A stretch of DNA of 64,000 nt from PZPK01 sp963974595 (GCA_963974595.1 CAXBDA010000006.1:1-64000); one strand, 5' to 3'. Positions 16,643 through 26,793 are shown, numbered from the stretch's first letter. Numbers and translations are program-made. Notes: generated by a model from the letters alone, not told the origin.

Positions 16643-19105
16643 CTATTCCTGCCCTCTCAAATTTCCAATAATCGATTCTAATGCACGGTCAAATAACAAT
16701 CCATCATTTAACACTTGTACAAGACCTTCTTTTAAATCACTTGCCAATTCAAGTTTGGTTTTTTCAGCCACTTTGACACCAGAACGATTCACAAATATAT
16801 AGTGGCCATTCACCTTAATAACGGCTGCTAACTTTGCTCGTTCAGATTGCCCATTCTGCGTAAATTCAAACCAACAACCTACGGAAAAACGATTCACTTG
16901 CTGCATAAACGGATCATTATCAGTCATTGCAGGCACGATTACAGTAGCTTCATCTTGCGTTAGAGAAATCTTTGCCTCTACTGCCTCTGGCTCGATATTT
17001 TCTTGATGAGAATTCAATACTTCATTTATTTCTGCATTAGATAGCTTTTCCTGGAAGGCCTTAAATTCATCTTCAACATCTAAAGTCGCTCTCAAATCAT
17101 CCTGACTTTCATCCTTATTCGCTGAAACTGACTCATTCGCTTTCGCGCCGCGTGAATCAATTTTTAGATTTTCAGCATCTGCTTGTCGTGCTAACTTTTC
17201 TGTTTCAAGAATGGCTTGCTTGTGCAAATGCTTCAACGTGGATATATGCACTTTTTCTAAATCATTCAACAATGCTGTTAAACGATACTCATCAAAACTA
17301 GCTTCTTGTAGACCTTGATGCAGGCGTCTCATCAAGGTTGGAATCAACTGTAACAATTTACCCCGCGCATCTGAACCATCCTCTGTTGGACAAACAGACC
17401 AAATTAAGTCATTTATAAATAATTGATGCCCTTTCCACTCTGAGCTAGTTTCACCCAACCTCAGATAATCCAAGATCATGACTCGACTCCAACCCTCTCT
17501 AAGCAAAGTCAAAACACATTCAGGAATATCACGCCCAGAATATTCTTTAGATTGAAGAATAGTATTAATAACCGTTTCAGATGCTTTTTTAGCCAATTCA
17601 GTCGCGGCTTTCCCGCGTTCTGAGTCTTTTGTTCTCTGCTCTATTAGCTGCCCACGACGCGACTCAAGGTCGGTAAACTGAGTAAACTCTAACAATAGCT
17701 CGTCAAATATCTCTAAATTAGAATCAAATTCAGAAAGAACACGTTCAACAACAGACTCAATCTTTATTTTTAAACGATCTGATTTTCCGGTATTTTTTTC
17801 AGTCCAACCGATTGCTGCGGAAGCCATTTCATTCAACAGTTTTCTGGCAGGATGTCCGCCTCGATCAAAAAAACTCTTATCAATAAGTGCTACTTTTAAA
17901 ACGGGTATTTGTAAACGTGCTATCAGTGCTTTCATACTTGATTGCAGTTGACGATCATCAAGAATAAAATCAAACAACATAGAAACCAAGTTGATGATGT
18001 CATTGTCGACCTCATCATATTTAATACTCTTACCCGAATCATTATACCCTTGGCTTGCGTATGCATTTGAAATTAACGACCTAAAATCAAGCGGCTGATA
18101 ACCTTTAGCATCAAAACTCTGCATCGTTTCTGAAAACTGCTGCTGCGACAAGGTTGAAACAATCTGATCTTGATTCAAAAATAATACGTTGGAGTCTGAT
18201 GATTGTTTAAAATTTTGCGCAGCATGATTAGAATGCATCAAGGTACGAATTTGTTCAAACTGCCCTTCCGTTAAGCATTGCTCCCTACCTAACATAGGCA
18301 CTGACTGACCATCTTCGTAAGATTCACCAGCCGACTGGGGCTGAGCATTTTCTGATACACGGTCAGGTGTATTCGCATCAGGGTGGCTTGGCAAAGACTT
18401 GTTAATAAAACGCTGTTTTTTTAAATTAGGTAATACACCTAGCTGTGCAAGTAATTGATTAGCATGCAAATAAACATCGGGCATCTCACTCAAAACATAT
18501 TTTTCAAACAGTTTGAAGATAATAATCTTTGCCTTTAAATCAACTTCCAACTCTGAACTTGCAAAAGCAAACGCATCACACAAGACCTCTGGCCCTGCGG
18601 GAGTATGTTTAGTCTTCAAGGTTTTTGAGCGGACTAGTGTTTCGAGTCGCTTGTGCAAATCTTCTAATTGACGGGTGGCATTGTTACGTAGCCTGGAAAT
18701 CATCCCCTCTAATGCCACACTAACTTCCAATTCATCATTCTTAAGAATGCTAAGGTTTTCCAGACTATCAATATCCTGATTATCACTCGTGTTTTCAGAT
18801 AATTGATCGATATTGGTAAATGATAAAATCACCTGTTGCATGAAAGAGTTTGCAATAAATTTTTTCTGCAAACGCAACTCTCTCATGCTGTCTAGATAAA
18901 TGCTTTGATCGCCATTTGTACCCGCTTTATCTGCCATCGCAAATAAGGCATCGTCTGCATTATCGAACAATTTGCGCAATAAGTTTTTGATCGAGTCTTT
19001 AAGCTCATCTCTAAGTTGAATGATTGGCATAGGAAGAGGGCGAGCACTTTGGTTTGTCTCGATATGCTTGCCATCATGTATGCCGATGATCTTTGCATGT
19101 GCCAT
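16643..19105 (-). CDS. DUF1631 family protein
   Basis: This large 820-residue protein is hydrophilic and mostly helical, without signal peptide or membrane segments. The N-terminal part (IIQLRDELKDSIKNLLRKLFDNADDALFAMADKA) and the C-terminal part (VGCWFEFTQNGQSERAKLAAV, FVNRSGVKVAEKT) match DUF1631, whose last domain resembles a PilZ-like barrel. The canonical c-di-GMP motifs RxxxR and D/NxSxxG are not evident, so binding is not claimed. Coiled-coil stretches lie in the middle. Position between nadC and ampD is conserved in Pseudomonas. Function is unknown. Confidence 0.9.
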   Translation of the reverse strand: MAHAKIIGIHDGKHIETNQSARPLPMPIIQLRDELKDSIKNLLRKLFDNADDALFAMADKAGTNGDQSIYLDSMRELRLQKKFIANSFMQQVILSFTNIDQLSENTSDNQDIDSLENLSILKNDELEVSVALEGMISRLRNNATRQLEDLHKRLETLVRSKTLKTKHTPAGPEVLCDAFAFASSELEVDLKAKIIIFKLFEKYVLSEMPDVYLHANQLLAQLGVLPNLKKQRFINKSLPSHPDANTPDRVSENAQPQSAGESYEDGQSVPMLGREQCLTEGQFEQIRTLMHSNHAAQNFKQSSDSNVLFLNQDQIVSTLSQQQFSETMQSFDAKGYQPLDFRSLISNAYASQGYNDSGKSIKYDEVDNDIINLVSMLFDFILDDRQLQSSMKALIARLQIPVLKVALIDKSFFDRGGHPARKLLNEMASAAIGWTEKNTGKSDRLKIKIESVVERVLSEFDSNLEIFDELLLEFTQFTDLESRRGQLIEQRTKDSERGKAATELAKKASETVINTILQSKEYSGRDIPECVLTLLREGWSRVMILDYLRLGETSSEWKGHQLFINDLIWSVCPTEDGSDARGKLLQLIPTLMRRLHQGLQEASFDEYRLTALLNDLEKVHISTLKHLHKQAILETEKLARQADAENLKIDSRGAKANESVSANKDESQDDLRATLDVEDEFKAFQEKLSNAEINEVLNSHQENIEPEAVEAKISLTQDEATVIVPAMTDNDPFMQQVNRFSVGCWFEFTQNGQSERAKLAAVIKVNGHYIFVNRSGVKVAEKTKLELASDLKEGLVQVLNDGLLFDRALESIIGNLRGQE

Positions 19106-19537
19106 AGTATTATGCCTTTTGCCAAATATTTAACGATTTTTTACATTATATAGCGTCACTCTTATGGCGACTGTCACGTTTTGTTTCCGTGTGATCCTGT
19201 TCACACTCTTGCTTCAGCGCCTTAATTAAAGAAACTCAAAACCCACAACAACCGCAATGAAAATGCTCTTAAAATAATCCGAACTACTTGCCTTACTTTA
19301 ATAACTAGCCGACGAAACCTTACCTTTAAGGTAGTTCACTTTGATCCGCTTCGATAATATCTTCTACAAATAAAGATGTGATGACGACTAATACAATTCC
19401 CATTTAAACATCTATTTTTAATATTTCTTCATTCAGGCTACACAAGTTTTGTTGGGCCAATAGCGCACTTAATCAATAAAACGGTATAATGCCCACCAAT
19501 TTCATACCTAAAAACTGTCACTTAAACAGAGGCCTAT
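19106..19537. other. Intergenic region between DUF1631 gene and nadC
   Basis: These 432 bases between divergent genes hold the two promoters. A TATAAT at 19485-19490 is a good -10 for nadC, but its -35 is weak. A minus-strand reading frame of 25 codons (19326-19403) encodes a hydrophobic peptide, MGIVLVVITSLFVEDI followed by an acidic tail. It has no clear ribosome-binding site and is not called as a gene. I see no repeats or RNA motifs. Confidence 0.6.
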
Positions 19538-20374
19538 ATGACGACCGCCCTAACTCACGCAATTCGCAGCAACGTCCAGCAGGCCTTGCAAGAAGATATT
19601 GGTACAGGTGACATAACAGCGCAGTTAATTTCTGAAACTAAAAATGCCAGCGCAACGGTTATAACAAGAGACAATGCGGTTATTTGTGGTACAGCTTGGG
19701 TAAATGAAATTTTCAACCAACTTTCACATAAATTAACTATTGCCTGGGAAGTGGAAGATGGTGATTCTGTCTCTGCTAATTCAACACTCTTCACAATAAC
19801 AGGGCCTGCAAGAGCAATTTTAAGCGGTGAGCGCGCAGCCCTGAATTTCCTGCAAACATTGTCAGGCACTGCGACAATCAGCCAAAAGTACTCCCGGCTC
19901 ATTAGCCACACTCAGGCCAAATTACTAGACACACGCAAAACAATACCGGGCCTTAGACTCGCCCAAAAGTATGCGGTCGAATGTGGTGGCTGCCTTAATC
20001 ACCGCTTAGGTTTATATGATGCGTTTCTTATAAAGGAAAATCATATCATGGCCTGTGGAGGCATTACCCAAGCCATAAAACAAGCGCGATCTATCGCACC
20101 AGAAAAAACCGTTGAAGTGGAGGTAGAAAACTTAGAGGAGTTCGATGAAGCATTGAGTGCTCATGCAGATATCATCATGCTTGATAATTTTTCACTTGAT
20201 ACACTAAGAGAAGCAGTAGCTAAAAACAATAAACAAGCAAAACTGGAAGCATCAGGCAATGTGACTATTGAGACACTTGTACCCATTGCTGAAACAGGTG
20301 TCGACTTTATTTCAATCGGCGCACTGACGAAAGACTGCAAAGCAATCGATCTATCCATGAGAGTGAAACTCTAA
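19538..20374 (+). CDS. nadC: Nicotinate-nucleotide pyrophosphorylase (carboxylating)
   Basis: NadC is quinolinate phosphoribosyltransferase, which makes nicotinate mononucleotide from quinolinate and PRPP in de novo NAD synthesis. The 278-residue protein has EDIGTGDIT near the N terminus, GERAALNFLQTLSGTAT, LDTRKTIPGLR, and YAVECGGCLNHRLGLYDAFLIKENH. VEVEVENLEE, IMLDNF and EASGNVT lie in the C-terminal barrel. An AGAGG site lies before the ATG. The gene is divergent from the DUF1631/ampD pair. Confidence 0.97.
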   Translation: MTTALTHAIRSNVQQALQEDIGTGDITAQLISETKNASATVITRDNAVICGTAWVNEIFNQLSHKLTIAWEVEDGDSVSANSTLFTITGPARAILSGERAALNFLQTLSGTATISQKYSRLISHTQAKLLDTRKTIPGLRLAQKYAVECGGCLNHRLGLYDAFLIKENHIMACGGITQAIKQARSIAPEKTVEVEVENLEEFDEALSAHADIIMLDNFSLDTLREAVAKNNKQAKLEASGNVTIETLVPIAETGVDFISIGALTKDCKAIDLSMRVKL

Positions 20375-20488
20375 GCCTAGCGTTACATTCAATTACATTC
20401 AGTTACAGATAGCATCAGGCTTTACTATAGCTTTATCTTTAAACTTAGAAAATCAACAATATACCTTAGTTTAAGAACCTACTGACAT

Positions 20489-23281
20489 ATGCCTAGTCAA
20501 AAAGCAAGGCCAAGAAAAATTCATTACGATAAAACGAGCGCCATCACATTAATATCATTGATAGTGATGTCGATGGCTAGCTTAGTAGACTCGGCTATTT
20601 TTGGCTTTTCTACACTTGATCTAACTAGCAATTTATATCCTATTTGCTTAAAGACAGGCACTGCTCTCCTACTGGTATTCGTTTTTTCACATCGCGCACT
20701 ATTTGGCATTTTTTTAGGCACTTTCACTAGTTTAATAAACAATTTAGAGGCCGACCTTAACAGCCAAGTTATTGTTTTTTATGCTCTGCAAGGCATTGCC
20801 ATATGCCTGCAAGCCCAAGTCATTCACTTGTCATTCACCAGAGGTGTCAGTAAAGGAAACCCTCTATCCAGCAACCAAAACCTAATTACATTCATTGGCA
20901 TTACCAGCATCACCACTTTAATGATTAGTTTTTTAATGAACCTAAACATAAGCACGCTTATAGCGCAGCCACTTTCAGCAACTAAGGTCATTACTTTATT
21001 TTTAACTAATCTAACAAGCCTTATTACTGTACCTAGCCTCTTTTTCACACTAAAGAATCACAACACTCGTGTGAAGCAAAACACCCACCCTCTGGAATGG
21101 CTAGTCTGGCTATCAACATCAGTCATGGGCATTTACTTTGCTATCAATTTGTACCCAGCATTTGTATTGATTATTGTATTTTTGTTTATGTGGGCAGCAA
21201 CGCGATTCAACCAACTTACATGCTGCATAAGCGTTCTCGTGGGTAGTTTTTTAAGCGCGTTCTTTTTTAACGAAAGTGATATTAACCAATGGTTTCAAGA
21301 TCTTCCTATTTTTACACCACAATTGATTACTCTATTACTTATTATGAGCACTCTCTATTTCAGTGCGCTCAGGTCAGATCAGCGCAGAATGGAATTCAAA
21401 CTTGAAGAAATTGTTGAACAACGCACAAGAGACTTAATCCTAGCCAACCAAGAGTTGCATGATGAAGTTTTTAATAGAGAGCAAGCAGAAAAATCTTTCC
21501 AGTATAGCTCATCTCGCTATAAAGCTTTGTTTGAAACTGCCGGTATTCCCATTATCGTGTTAGATTCAAAATTCAAGATCAAACAGTGGAATACCGCAGC
21601 AGAAATGCAGTTTTCTTATACCAAAGAATCAGTACTGGGGAAGAATTTCATCAGCATGTTTATTCCTGAACCAATTCAAGACGAAACATCCTGGAAATTC
21701 ACAAAAGTACTCGAAAGCGGGATGAACAAAGAGAACATGGAAACTGAGGTGATAAGCTATGACGGCTTGCAGCATACCATGCTTTGGAATATGAACCACT
21801 TTGCCGATAAGGTAGACCCTGATAATCAAAAGCAATTACTTTTGATTGGTCAAAATATTTCAGAGATCCGTAAAACCCAAAACCAGTTACATTATTTAGC
21901 CCACTTCGACGCATTAACTGATACCGCAAACAGACGCTTATTTGAAGACAGGTGCGCTCAAGCCATTCACTCAGCTATCCGACATAAAAAGAAAATTGCT
22001 TTAATTTGCTTGGATATTGACCACTTTAAACGCATAAATGACACCTTAGGTCACGCTGTTGGTGACCAGTTTCTTGTCGCCTTATCCAATAGATTAAAAG
22101 AATGTGTTCGTAAAGAAGATACTATTGCACGCCTCGGAGGGGATGAATTTGCCATTTTATTAGCGAGCATTTCAGGCCCTGAGGGGGCTGAAACTGTGGC
22201 ACGTAACATACTGGAAACCATCACCCAACCCGTTATGATCCAAGGCCATGAGCTAATCGTAACCTCAAGTATCGGCATAACAATTTGTCCTAATGACGGC
22301 ATTCAATATCCTGACTTATTGAAAAATGCGGATATGGCGATGTATCGAGCCAAAAATGCCGGGCGCAATAATATTCAATTTTATAGCCCTGAAATGAACG
22401 AAGAAATGCAAACTCAACTTCGTATCGAAAAAGAGTTGAAAACGGCCATTCAACTCAACCAGTTTAAGCTTTATTATCAGCCAATTATTGACATTGAAAC
22501 AGGTGAAGTGCTTGCTTTAGAAGCATTATTACGCTGGCAACACCCTGAAAAAGGCTTAATCAAGCCCGGCTATTTTATAGAGATAGCAGAACAAACCGGG
22601 CAACTAAATGATATTGGCCAATGGGTCATTAAAAATGCCTGTTTACAAGGCAGAGCGGTACATCAGTGGTCAAAATCACCTATTCAGATAGCGCTCAATT
22701 TATCTAACAAACAGCTCACTCACCCAAGCTTGGTTGAAATGTTGAAAAAAGCCTGCGCTGATACATATTTTCACCCCAGAAATTTAATACTAGAAATATC
22801 CGAAAGTGCAATCACCCAGAACATAGACCTGTCTTATGCAACGCTCAATCAACTAAGTGATCTCGGCGCATCTATCACTATAGATGGCTTCGGTACAGGT
22901 TTATCTTCGTTGAGGCAGCTTAAAAGCATCCCTATTAACATGATAAAAATAGATCGATCGTTTGTTAAAGGTATCCCTAGTGAAGAAAGTGATATGACCA
23001 TTACAGAAACATTATTAGCGATTGCAGACCAAATGGATTTGAAAACCTTTGCGGCGGGTGTCGAAACAGCAGAACAAGAAGCGTTTCTTAAAATAAACGG
23101 CTGCCGCTATGCTCAAGGTTATTTATATACCCCTCCTTTACCCTTTAAATCACTTCCAGAGTTATTTTCAAATATTGATGCAGGGCATAATTTAAGCGAA
23201 GGCAGCCAAATAAGCCTACCGTTCAATGAAAAACCAAAAGATAACACCATTAGCTCTTCAAAAAGCAAGATCATTAGCTGA
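20489..23281 (+). CDS. MASE1-PAS-GGDEF-EAL c-di-GMP signalling protein
   Basis: This 930-residue inner-membrane protein begins with a MASE1-like sensor of about eight hydrophobic segments (residues 15-295). A coiled coil, a PAS domain (about 345-460), a diguanylate cyclase domain and a phosphodiesterase domain follow. The cyclase motif GGDEF is intact at 550-554, with an RKED product-inhibition site at 541-544. The EAL motif is intact at 678-680, as are the NLS, EISES, KIDRS and GVET motifs. The metal-binding DDFGTG motif reads DGFGTG (799-804), losing one metal aspartate. The PDE half may therefore be weak or regulatory. Confidence 0.93.
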   Translation: MPSQKARPRKIHYDKTSAITLISLIVMSMASLVDSAIFGFSTLDLTSNLYPICLKTGTALLLVFVFSHRALFGIFLGTFTSLINNLEADLNSQVIVFYALQGIAICLQAQVIHLSFTRGVSKGNPLSSNQNLITFIGITSITTLMISFLMNLNISTLIAQPLSATKVITLFLTNLTSLITVPSLFFTLKNHNTRVKQNTHPLEWLVWLSTSVMGIYFAINLYPAFVLIIVFLFMWAATRFNQLTCCISVLVGSFLSAFFFNESDINQWFQDLPIFTPQLITLLLIMSTLYFSALRSDQRRMEFKLEEIVEQRTRDLILANQELHDEVFNREQAEKSFQYSSSRYKALFETAGIPIIVLDSKFKIKQWNTAAEMQFSYTKESVLGKNFISMFIPEPIQDETSWKFTKVLESGMNKENMETEVISYDGLQHTMLWNMNHFADKVDPDNQKQLLLIGQNISEIRKTQNQLHYLAHFDALTDTANRRLFEDRCAQAIHSAIRHKKKIALICLDIDHFKRINDTLGHAVGDQFLVALSNRLKECVRKEDTIARLGGDEFAILLASISGPEGAETVARNILETITQPVMIQGHELIVTSSIGITICPNDGIQYPDLLKNADMAMYRAKNAGRNNIQFYSPEMNEEMQTQLRIEKELKTAIQLNQFKLYYQPIIDIETGEVLALEALLRWQHPEKGLIKPGYFIEIAEQTGQLNDIGQWVIKNACLQGRAVHQWSKSPIQIALNLSNKQLTHPSLVEMLKKACADTYFHPRNLILEISESAITQNIDLSYATLNQLSDLGASITIDGFGTGLSSLRQLKSIPINMIKIDRSFVKGIPSEESDMTITETLLAIADQMDLKTFAAGVETAEQEAFLKINGCRYAQGYLYTPPLPFKSLPELFSNIDAGHNLSEGSQISLPFNEKPKDNTISSSKSKIIS

Positions 23282-23296
23282 ATCTGTGGCTTAAGC

Positions 23297-24064
23297 TTAA
23301 AGCATTAAATGCTTATGTAGCTGTTCAAATTGCTGGGTTAATGTATGCTTAGGCGCAAAATAAACAAGCGGTTTACTCACTTGATGAGACTCTTTCATCT
23401 TAATAGAAGAACTCAGTTTTACGGGCACCATTGGCAAACCTTCTGCGATTAATTCTTCTACCAACTTATTAGGTAAGCTTGCACGTGGCTGGAACTGATT
23501 AACAATCACACCCTCAATTTCTAAACGATTATTATGGTCTTCCTGAATATCTTTAAGCTCTCCCAATATGGTATATAAGGCTTGTCTTGAAAAATCATCA
23601 CAATCGAATGGAATCAAAACACGATCACATGAAATAAGAGCCGAACGTGTATAGAAGTTTAAGGCAGGCGCAGTATCGATAATAATCTCATCAAACTGGC
23701 TTTCCAAATCTCTCAAGGCATTTTTTAATTTATAGATTTTATGCTTAGACTCTAGCTTTCTTTCAAGAAAATCCAGCTCAGGGTTAGAAGGCAAAACAAA
23801 TAAATTTTGAAAGGGGGTTTGATGCGTAAAATCTGCCGGGTCTTTATTAAACAAATTAAAAGATAGTGTTTGCTCAAAAAAATCCGCTACCGAGTCCTTT
23901 AAATCGGCTGCATGCCTGCCCATTAAATAGTGCGTCGAATTGCCTTGCGGGTCCAAGTCTACAACAAGCGTTCTTCGCCCACTAGCGGCACTAACAGCAG
24001 CAAGATTACAGGTTATGCTAGATTTTCCGACCCCCCCTTTCTGATTAAACACTACACGAATCAT
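23297..24064 (-). CDS. ParA-family ATPase without ParB
   Basis: This is a 255-residue deviant-Walker ATPase. It has KGGVGKSS at 9-16, VVDLDPQGNST as switch I region, and IIIDTAPALNFYTRSAL as Walker B. Members move cargo on the nucleoid or membrane; chromosomal ParA acts with ParB at parS. No ParB-like gene is next to it, and the chromosomal parAB pair normally sits at the origin by gidB. It is therefore probably an orphan ParA that positions another cargo. GGAGAGGG precedes the ATG, and hda lies 23 bases upstream on the same strand. Confidence 0.9.
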   Translation of the reverse strand: MIRVVFNQKGGVGKSSITCNLAAVSAASGRRTLVVDLDPQGNSTHYLMGRHAADLKDSVADFFEQTLSFNLFNKDPADFTHQTPFQNLFVLPSNPELDFLERKLESKHKIYKLKNALRDLESQFDEIIIDTAPALNFYTRSALISCDRVLIPFDCDDFSRQALYTILGELKDIQEDHNNRLEIEGVIVNQFQPRASLPNKLVEELIAEGLPMVPVKLSSSIKMKESHQVSKPLVYFAPKHTLTQQFEQLHKHLML

Positions 24065-24087
24065 TTACCCTCTCCTATTTAACGAAC

Positions 24088-24855
24088 TCACCAATTTAAT
24101 ACTTTTTTAACAAATGGAACCGTCAGTTTTCGTTTTTCTATTAGTGTTGCTTTATCTAAATTGTCAATAATCTCTAACAACGCGGGAATATCCCGATCAC
24201 TTCGCTTTAAAATAAATGCTGAAACCTCATCATCCATTAAAAAACCTTTCAGTTTAGCGAGCGACTTTAGCATGCCTTCTTTTTCAACATCACTTATGTC
24301 TGACAAGGTCAGTAACAAACCAGATTGGAGCCTTGACTGTAAATCTTTTAGCTGGACATTCAATCTGCCTGGCGGGCATTTTGAAGTAATCATCAACAGC
24401 TTTCCATTCATTTTGTAATGATTAAACAGATTAAATACGAATAACTCAGCCTCCTCTAAATGGCTGCCTGTAAAACAGTTTAACCATAAATCAATATCAT
24501 CTAAGGCTAAGAAGTTAAATGATTCAAAATAGTCTAAAAGGTCTGAAAAATAACTGTCGTTTTCTTGCTCATCATACAAGTCACTAGCACTCAGTTCTGA
24601 GAGTGAAAAATAAGCACACCCGATATCTGACTGATAAAAAGTTTCATAATAAACAATAGAGGAGGCTAGAAGATGTGTTTTGCCAACAGATTCGGGGCCA
24701 ACCAATACCACGAGCGTTTCATGTTTACGCTCTATGTGTTCTTTTAAGCAAGCAATGACTGCCTGGTTTTCATGCCCTAAGTAATTTTCAAAACTTTTCT
24801 CCAGACGCATCTGTACTGGTAAAAATAGTTGAACAGTGGGGCTAAGAATATTCAT
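24088..24855 (-). CDS. hda: DnaA regulatory inactivator Hda
   Basis: Hda is a DnaA-like AAA+ protein that, with the DNA-loaded sliding clamp, stimulates ATP hydrolysis by DnaA after initiation. The 255-residue protein starts with a clamp-binding-like VQLFLPVQMRLEKSFENY, and carries Walker A GPESVGKTH, Walker B FLALDDIDLW, sensor-1 MITSKCPP, and a C-terminal RDIPALLEIIDNLDKATL lid. It lacks the DnaA DNA-binding domain. The order with DUF2066 and divergent purMN matches Pseudomonas. Confidence 0.9.
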   Translation of the reverse strand: MNILSPTVQLFLPVQMRLEKSFENYLGHENQAVIACLKEHIERKHETLVVLVGPESVGKTHLLASSIVYYETFYQSDIGCAYFSLSELSASDLYDEQENDSYFSDLLDYFESFNFLALDDIDLWLNCFTGSHLEEAELFVFNLFNHYKMNGKLLMITSKCPPGRLNVQLKDLQSRLQSGLLLTLSDISDVEKEGMLKSLAKLKGFLMDDEVSAFILKRSDRDIPALLEIIDNLDKATLIEKRKLTVPFVKKVLNW

Positions 24856-24866
24856 TACCTGAATCG

Positions 24867-25427
24867 CTACTCACTATTTTTCTTATAAAGATAGGCTTTA
24901 TAACCCCAAGAGATCGAATAATGAATGCCACTGATCAAGGTAATAAGCGCAACCAAATCTAAACCATATTCGATTGCCCAAAGCGGCATAGGCCAACCCG
25001 ATAAACTAATCATCAACATTAGAACGTAGACAATTTGAATTAAAGTACAAGCCTTACCAAAAATAGAGGGCTGTATTTCATAGTGACTAACAAAATAATG
25101 GTAAAACAAGGCACCAAACACGATAAATAAATCTCGCCCAAGAATCAAAACTAATAACCATACTGGCAAATAACCCGTCCACACCAGCATCACATAAGCA
25201 GTAATCAAGAGGAGCTTGTCTGCTAAAGGATCAGCAATGGCACCAAAACGCGACTTCCAATTAAATTGTCGAGCTAAAAAACCATCTATTCCGTCAGATA
25301 GCCCGGCAATAAAGAAAATAACAAGCGCATTAAAATAAAGCCCCTTATAAACACATAAGGCAAAAGGCAAAATCAGTATTATTCTCAATACTGTTAAAAT
25401 ATTAGGAATTTGATTCAATGCAAGCAT
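24867..25427 (-). CDS. CDP-alcohol phosphatidyltransferase family protein
   Basis: From the ATG at 25427 the product has 186 residues. A GGTGAG site seven bases upstream supports this start; a longer frame would run back into the DUF2066 gene. The family motif D-G-x2-A-R-x8-G-x3-D-x3-D is complete in SDGIDGFLARQFNWKSRFG and the following ADPLADKL. Five to six hydrophobic segments are visible. Similarity in layout suggests a PgsA-type phosphatidylglycerophosphate synthase or a relative, but the alcohol substrate cannot be fixed from sequence. Confidence 0.88.
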   Translation of the reverse strand: MLALNQIPNILTVLRIILILPFALCVYKGLYFNALVIFFIAGLSDGIDGFLARQFNWKSRFGAIADPLADKLLLITAYVMLVWTGYLPVWLLVLILGRDLFIVFGALFYHYFVSHYEIQPSIFGKACTLIQIVYVLMLMISLSGWPMPLWAIEYGLDLVALITLISGIHYSISWGYKAYLYKKNSE

Positions 25428-25440
25428 GAATAACTCACCA

Positions 25441-26793
25441 CTATTTTTTCTTGTTTTCTGAAGAAAGTAACCATTCATACTTTTCGACTACGTTGACATC
25501 TGTCGAAAATACCGTTGGGGTTTCTATAATTACCGGTGTATCAGAGCTTATACCTATATCCCGAGTAACTATCCCTATATCCCCAGTAACTAAGGGCATG
25601 ATTATTGGAGATGTACTGATATATTTCAGTTTGCCACTCAGGTTTAAATATTCATTAAATCGGCTTAGAGAGCCATTTAGTTCCACTAACAAACTCAGAG
25701 TAGAGCCCTTTAACCAAGAGATAGACAGTGATTTAACAGGCGCCAGGTTAGTTAAGAAATTTTGAATGTCGATATAATCTTTAAACGCATTAATATTTAT
25801 CACTTCTAAATTTATTTTTTGTTTTTCGGTTTCACCAGCATCAACTTGGATAGAATAGCGTTGGGAAAGAATCTTGGAAATAAAGCCCACTAAGGCTTCA
25901 CTTACTTCGTTTAAAGAAGCATCATGCAAAGCGCCCGAGTAAGCAAGCTCATTAAGCTCAAAAAACCAGTTTGCACTCCATAAGCCAGAGACGGACTGAT
26001 AAAAGCGCACCATCACATTACCATTTGCTGCATATCGTTTTTTTGCTTCATTAATTGCATCAGGAAATAACCCCCATAAATCCGAGGCACGCACTAATTC
26101 TTTGTCTTTAGCATCTGCTTGAGGGAAAGACACGGGGAAGGCATAGTTATTAGCCGCATCAGCAATCAAGTCTAGGACGTCATTATCCTCTGCTAAGCCA
26201 AGAAACTGCCTTTCACCTTCAGACTCAATAATCCCCCAAAGCATAATATCTGGCCTCACATTCCCCCAAACCGGAAGGCCTAATTTATCCATTTCTTTAG
26301 TGAGCGTAGCCGATGAAAAATCAACCTCAAGTAAGTATGGTAACGGCACGGAAGTAAAAGAATTAGCATTAGTGTCTGTTTGAACAGGGAAATTTTCAGG
26401 TGCGTCTTTATCTAGTTCAGCCCTGTCTAATTCAGACTTATCTAGTTCAGACTTTTGAAAAGCAAGATAGTCTACATAGCGACTATTTTCTTGATATGAG
26501 AAACTTTGGACAAAACGCTCAGCTGGAAAAAAGCGTTCCTGGATCTGCTGATCCATAATTAAGGCCTTATCACCATTCACCTTCAACAGAACTTTAATAA
26601 GTGCTTCATTAAAGGCCTGCTGTCTATCACTTACTTGCTGTGATTGAACTTCAACAGCACTATGGAACAAGCCCTCGACAACCGCTGAGTAGCTGGGCAA
26701 TGATAAACAAAGCAATAAAACTATAACTATTTGGTTGCGTAAATATATTAGCAAGAGAAAAACCGTGGTAAAGGGATATAAATGAAGCCCCAC
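25441..26793 (-). CDS. DUF2066 family exported protein
   Basis: This 450-residue protein has an N-terminal hydrophobic export signal (to about residue 36, ending LPSYSA). The DUF2066 pattern follows: SDRQQAFNEALIKVLLKVNGDKAL, RFVQSFSYQ, and PYLLEVDFSSATLTKEMDKLGLPVWGNVRPDIMLW. It is probably periplasmic and its function is unknown. The gene contains two small in-frame tandem repeats: three KSELD-type units near residues 113-127, and two GDIGI/RDIGI units close to the C terminus. It is divergent from purM, as in Pseudomonas (PA0945-PA0946). Confidence 0.85.
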   Translation of the reverse strand: MGLHLYPFTTVFLLLIYLRNQIVIVLLLCLSLPSYSAVVEGLFHSAVEVQSQQVSDRQQAFNEALIKVLLKVNGDKALIMDQQIQERFFPAERFVQSFSYQENSRYVDYLAFQKSELDKSELDRAELDKDAPENFPVQTDTNANSFTSVPLPYLLEVDFSSATLTKEMDKLGLPVWGNVRPDIMLWGIIESEGERQFLGLAEDNDVLDLIADAANNYAFPVSFPQADAKDKELVRASDLWGLFPDAINEAKKRYAANGNVMVRFYQSVSGLWSANWFFELNELAYSGALHDASLNEVSEALVGFISKILSQRYSIQVDAGETEKQKINLEVININAFKDYIDIQNFLTNLAPVKSLSISWLKGSTLSLLVELNGSLSRFNEYLNLSGKLKYISTSPIIMPLVTGDIGIVTRDIGISSDTPVIIETPTVFSTDVNVVEKYEWLLSSENKKK

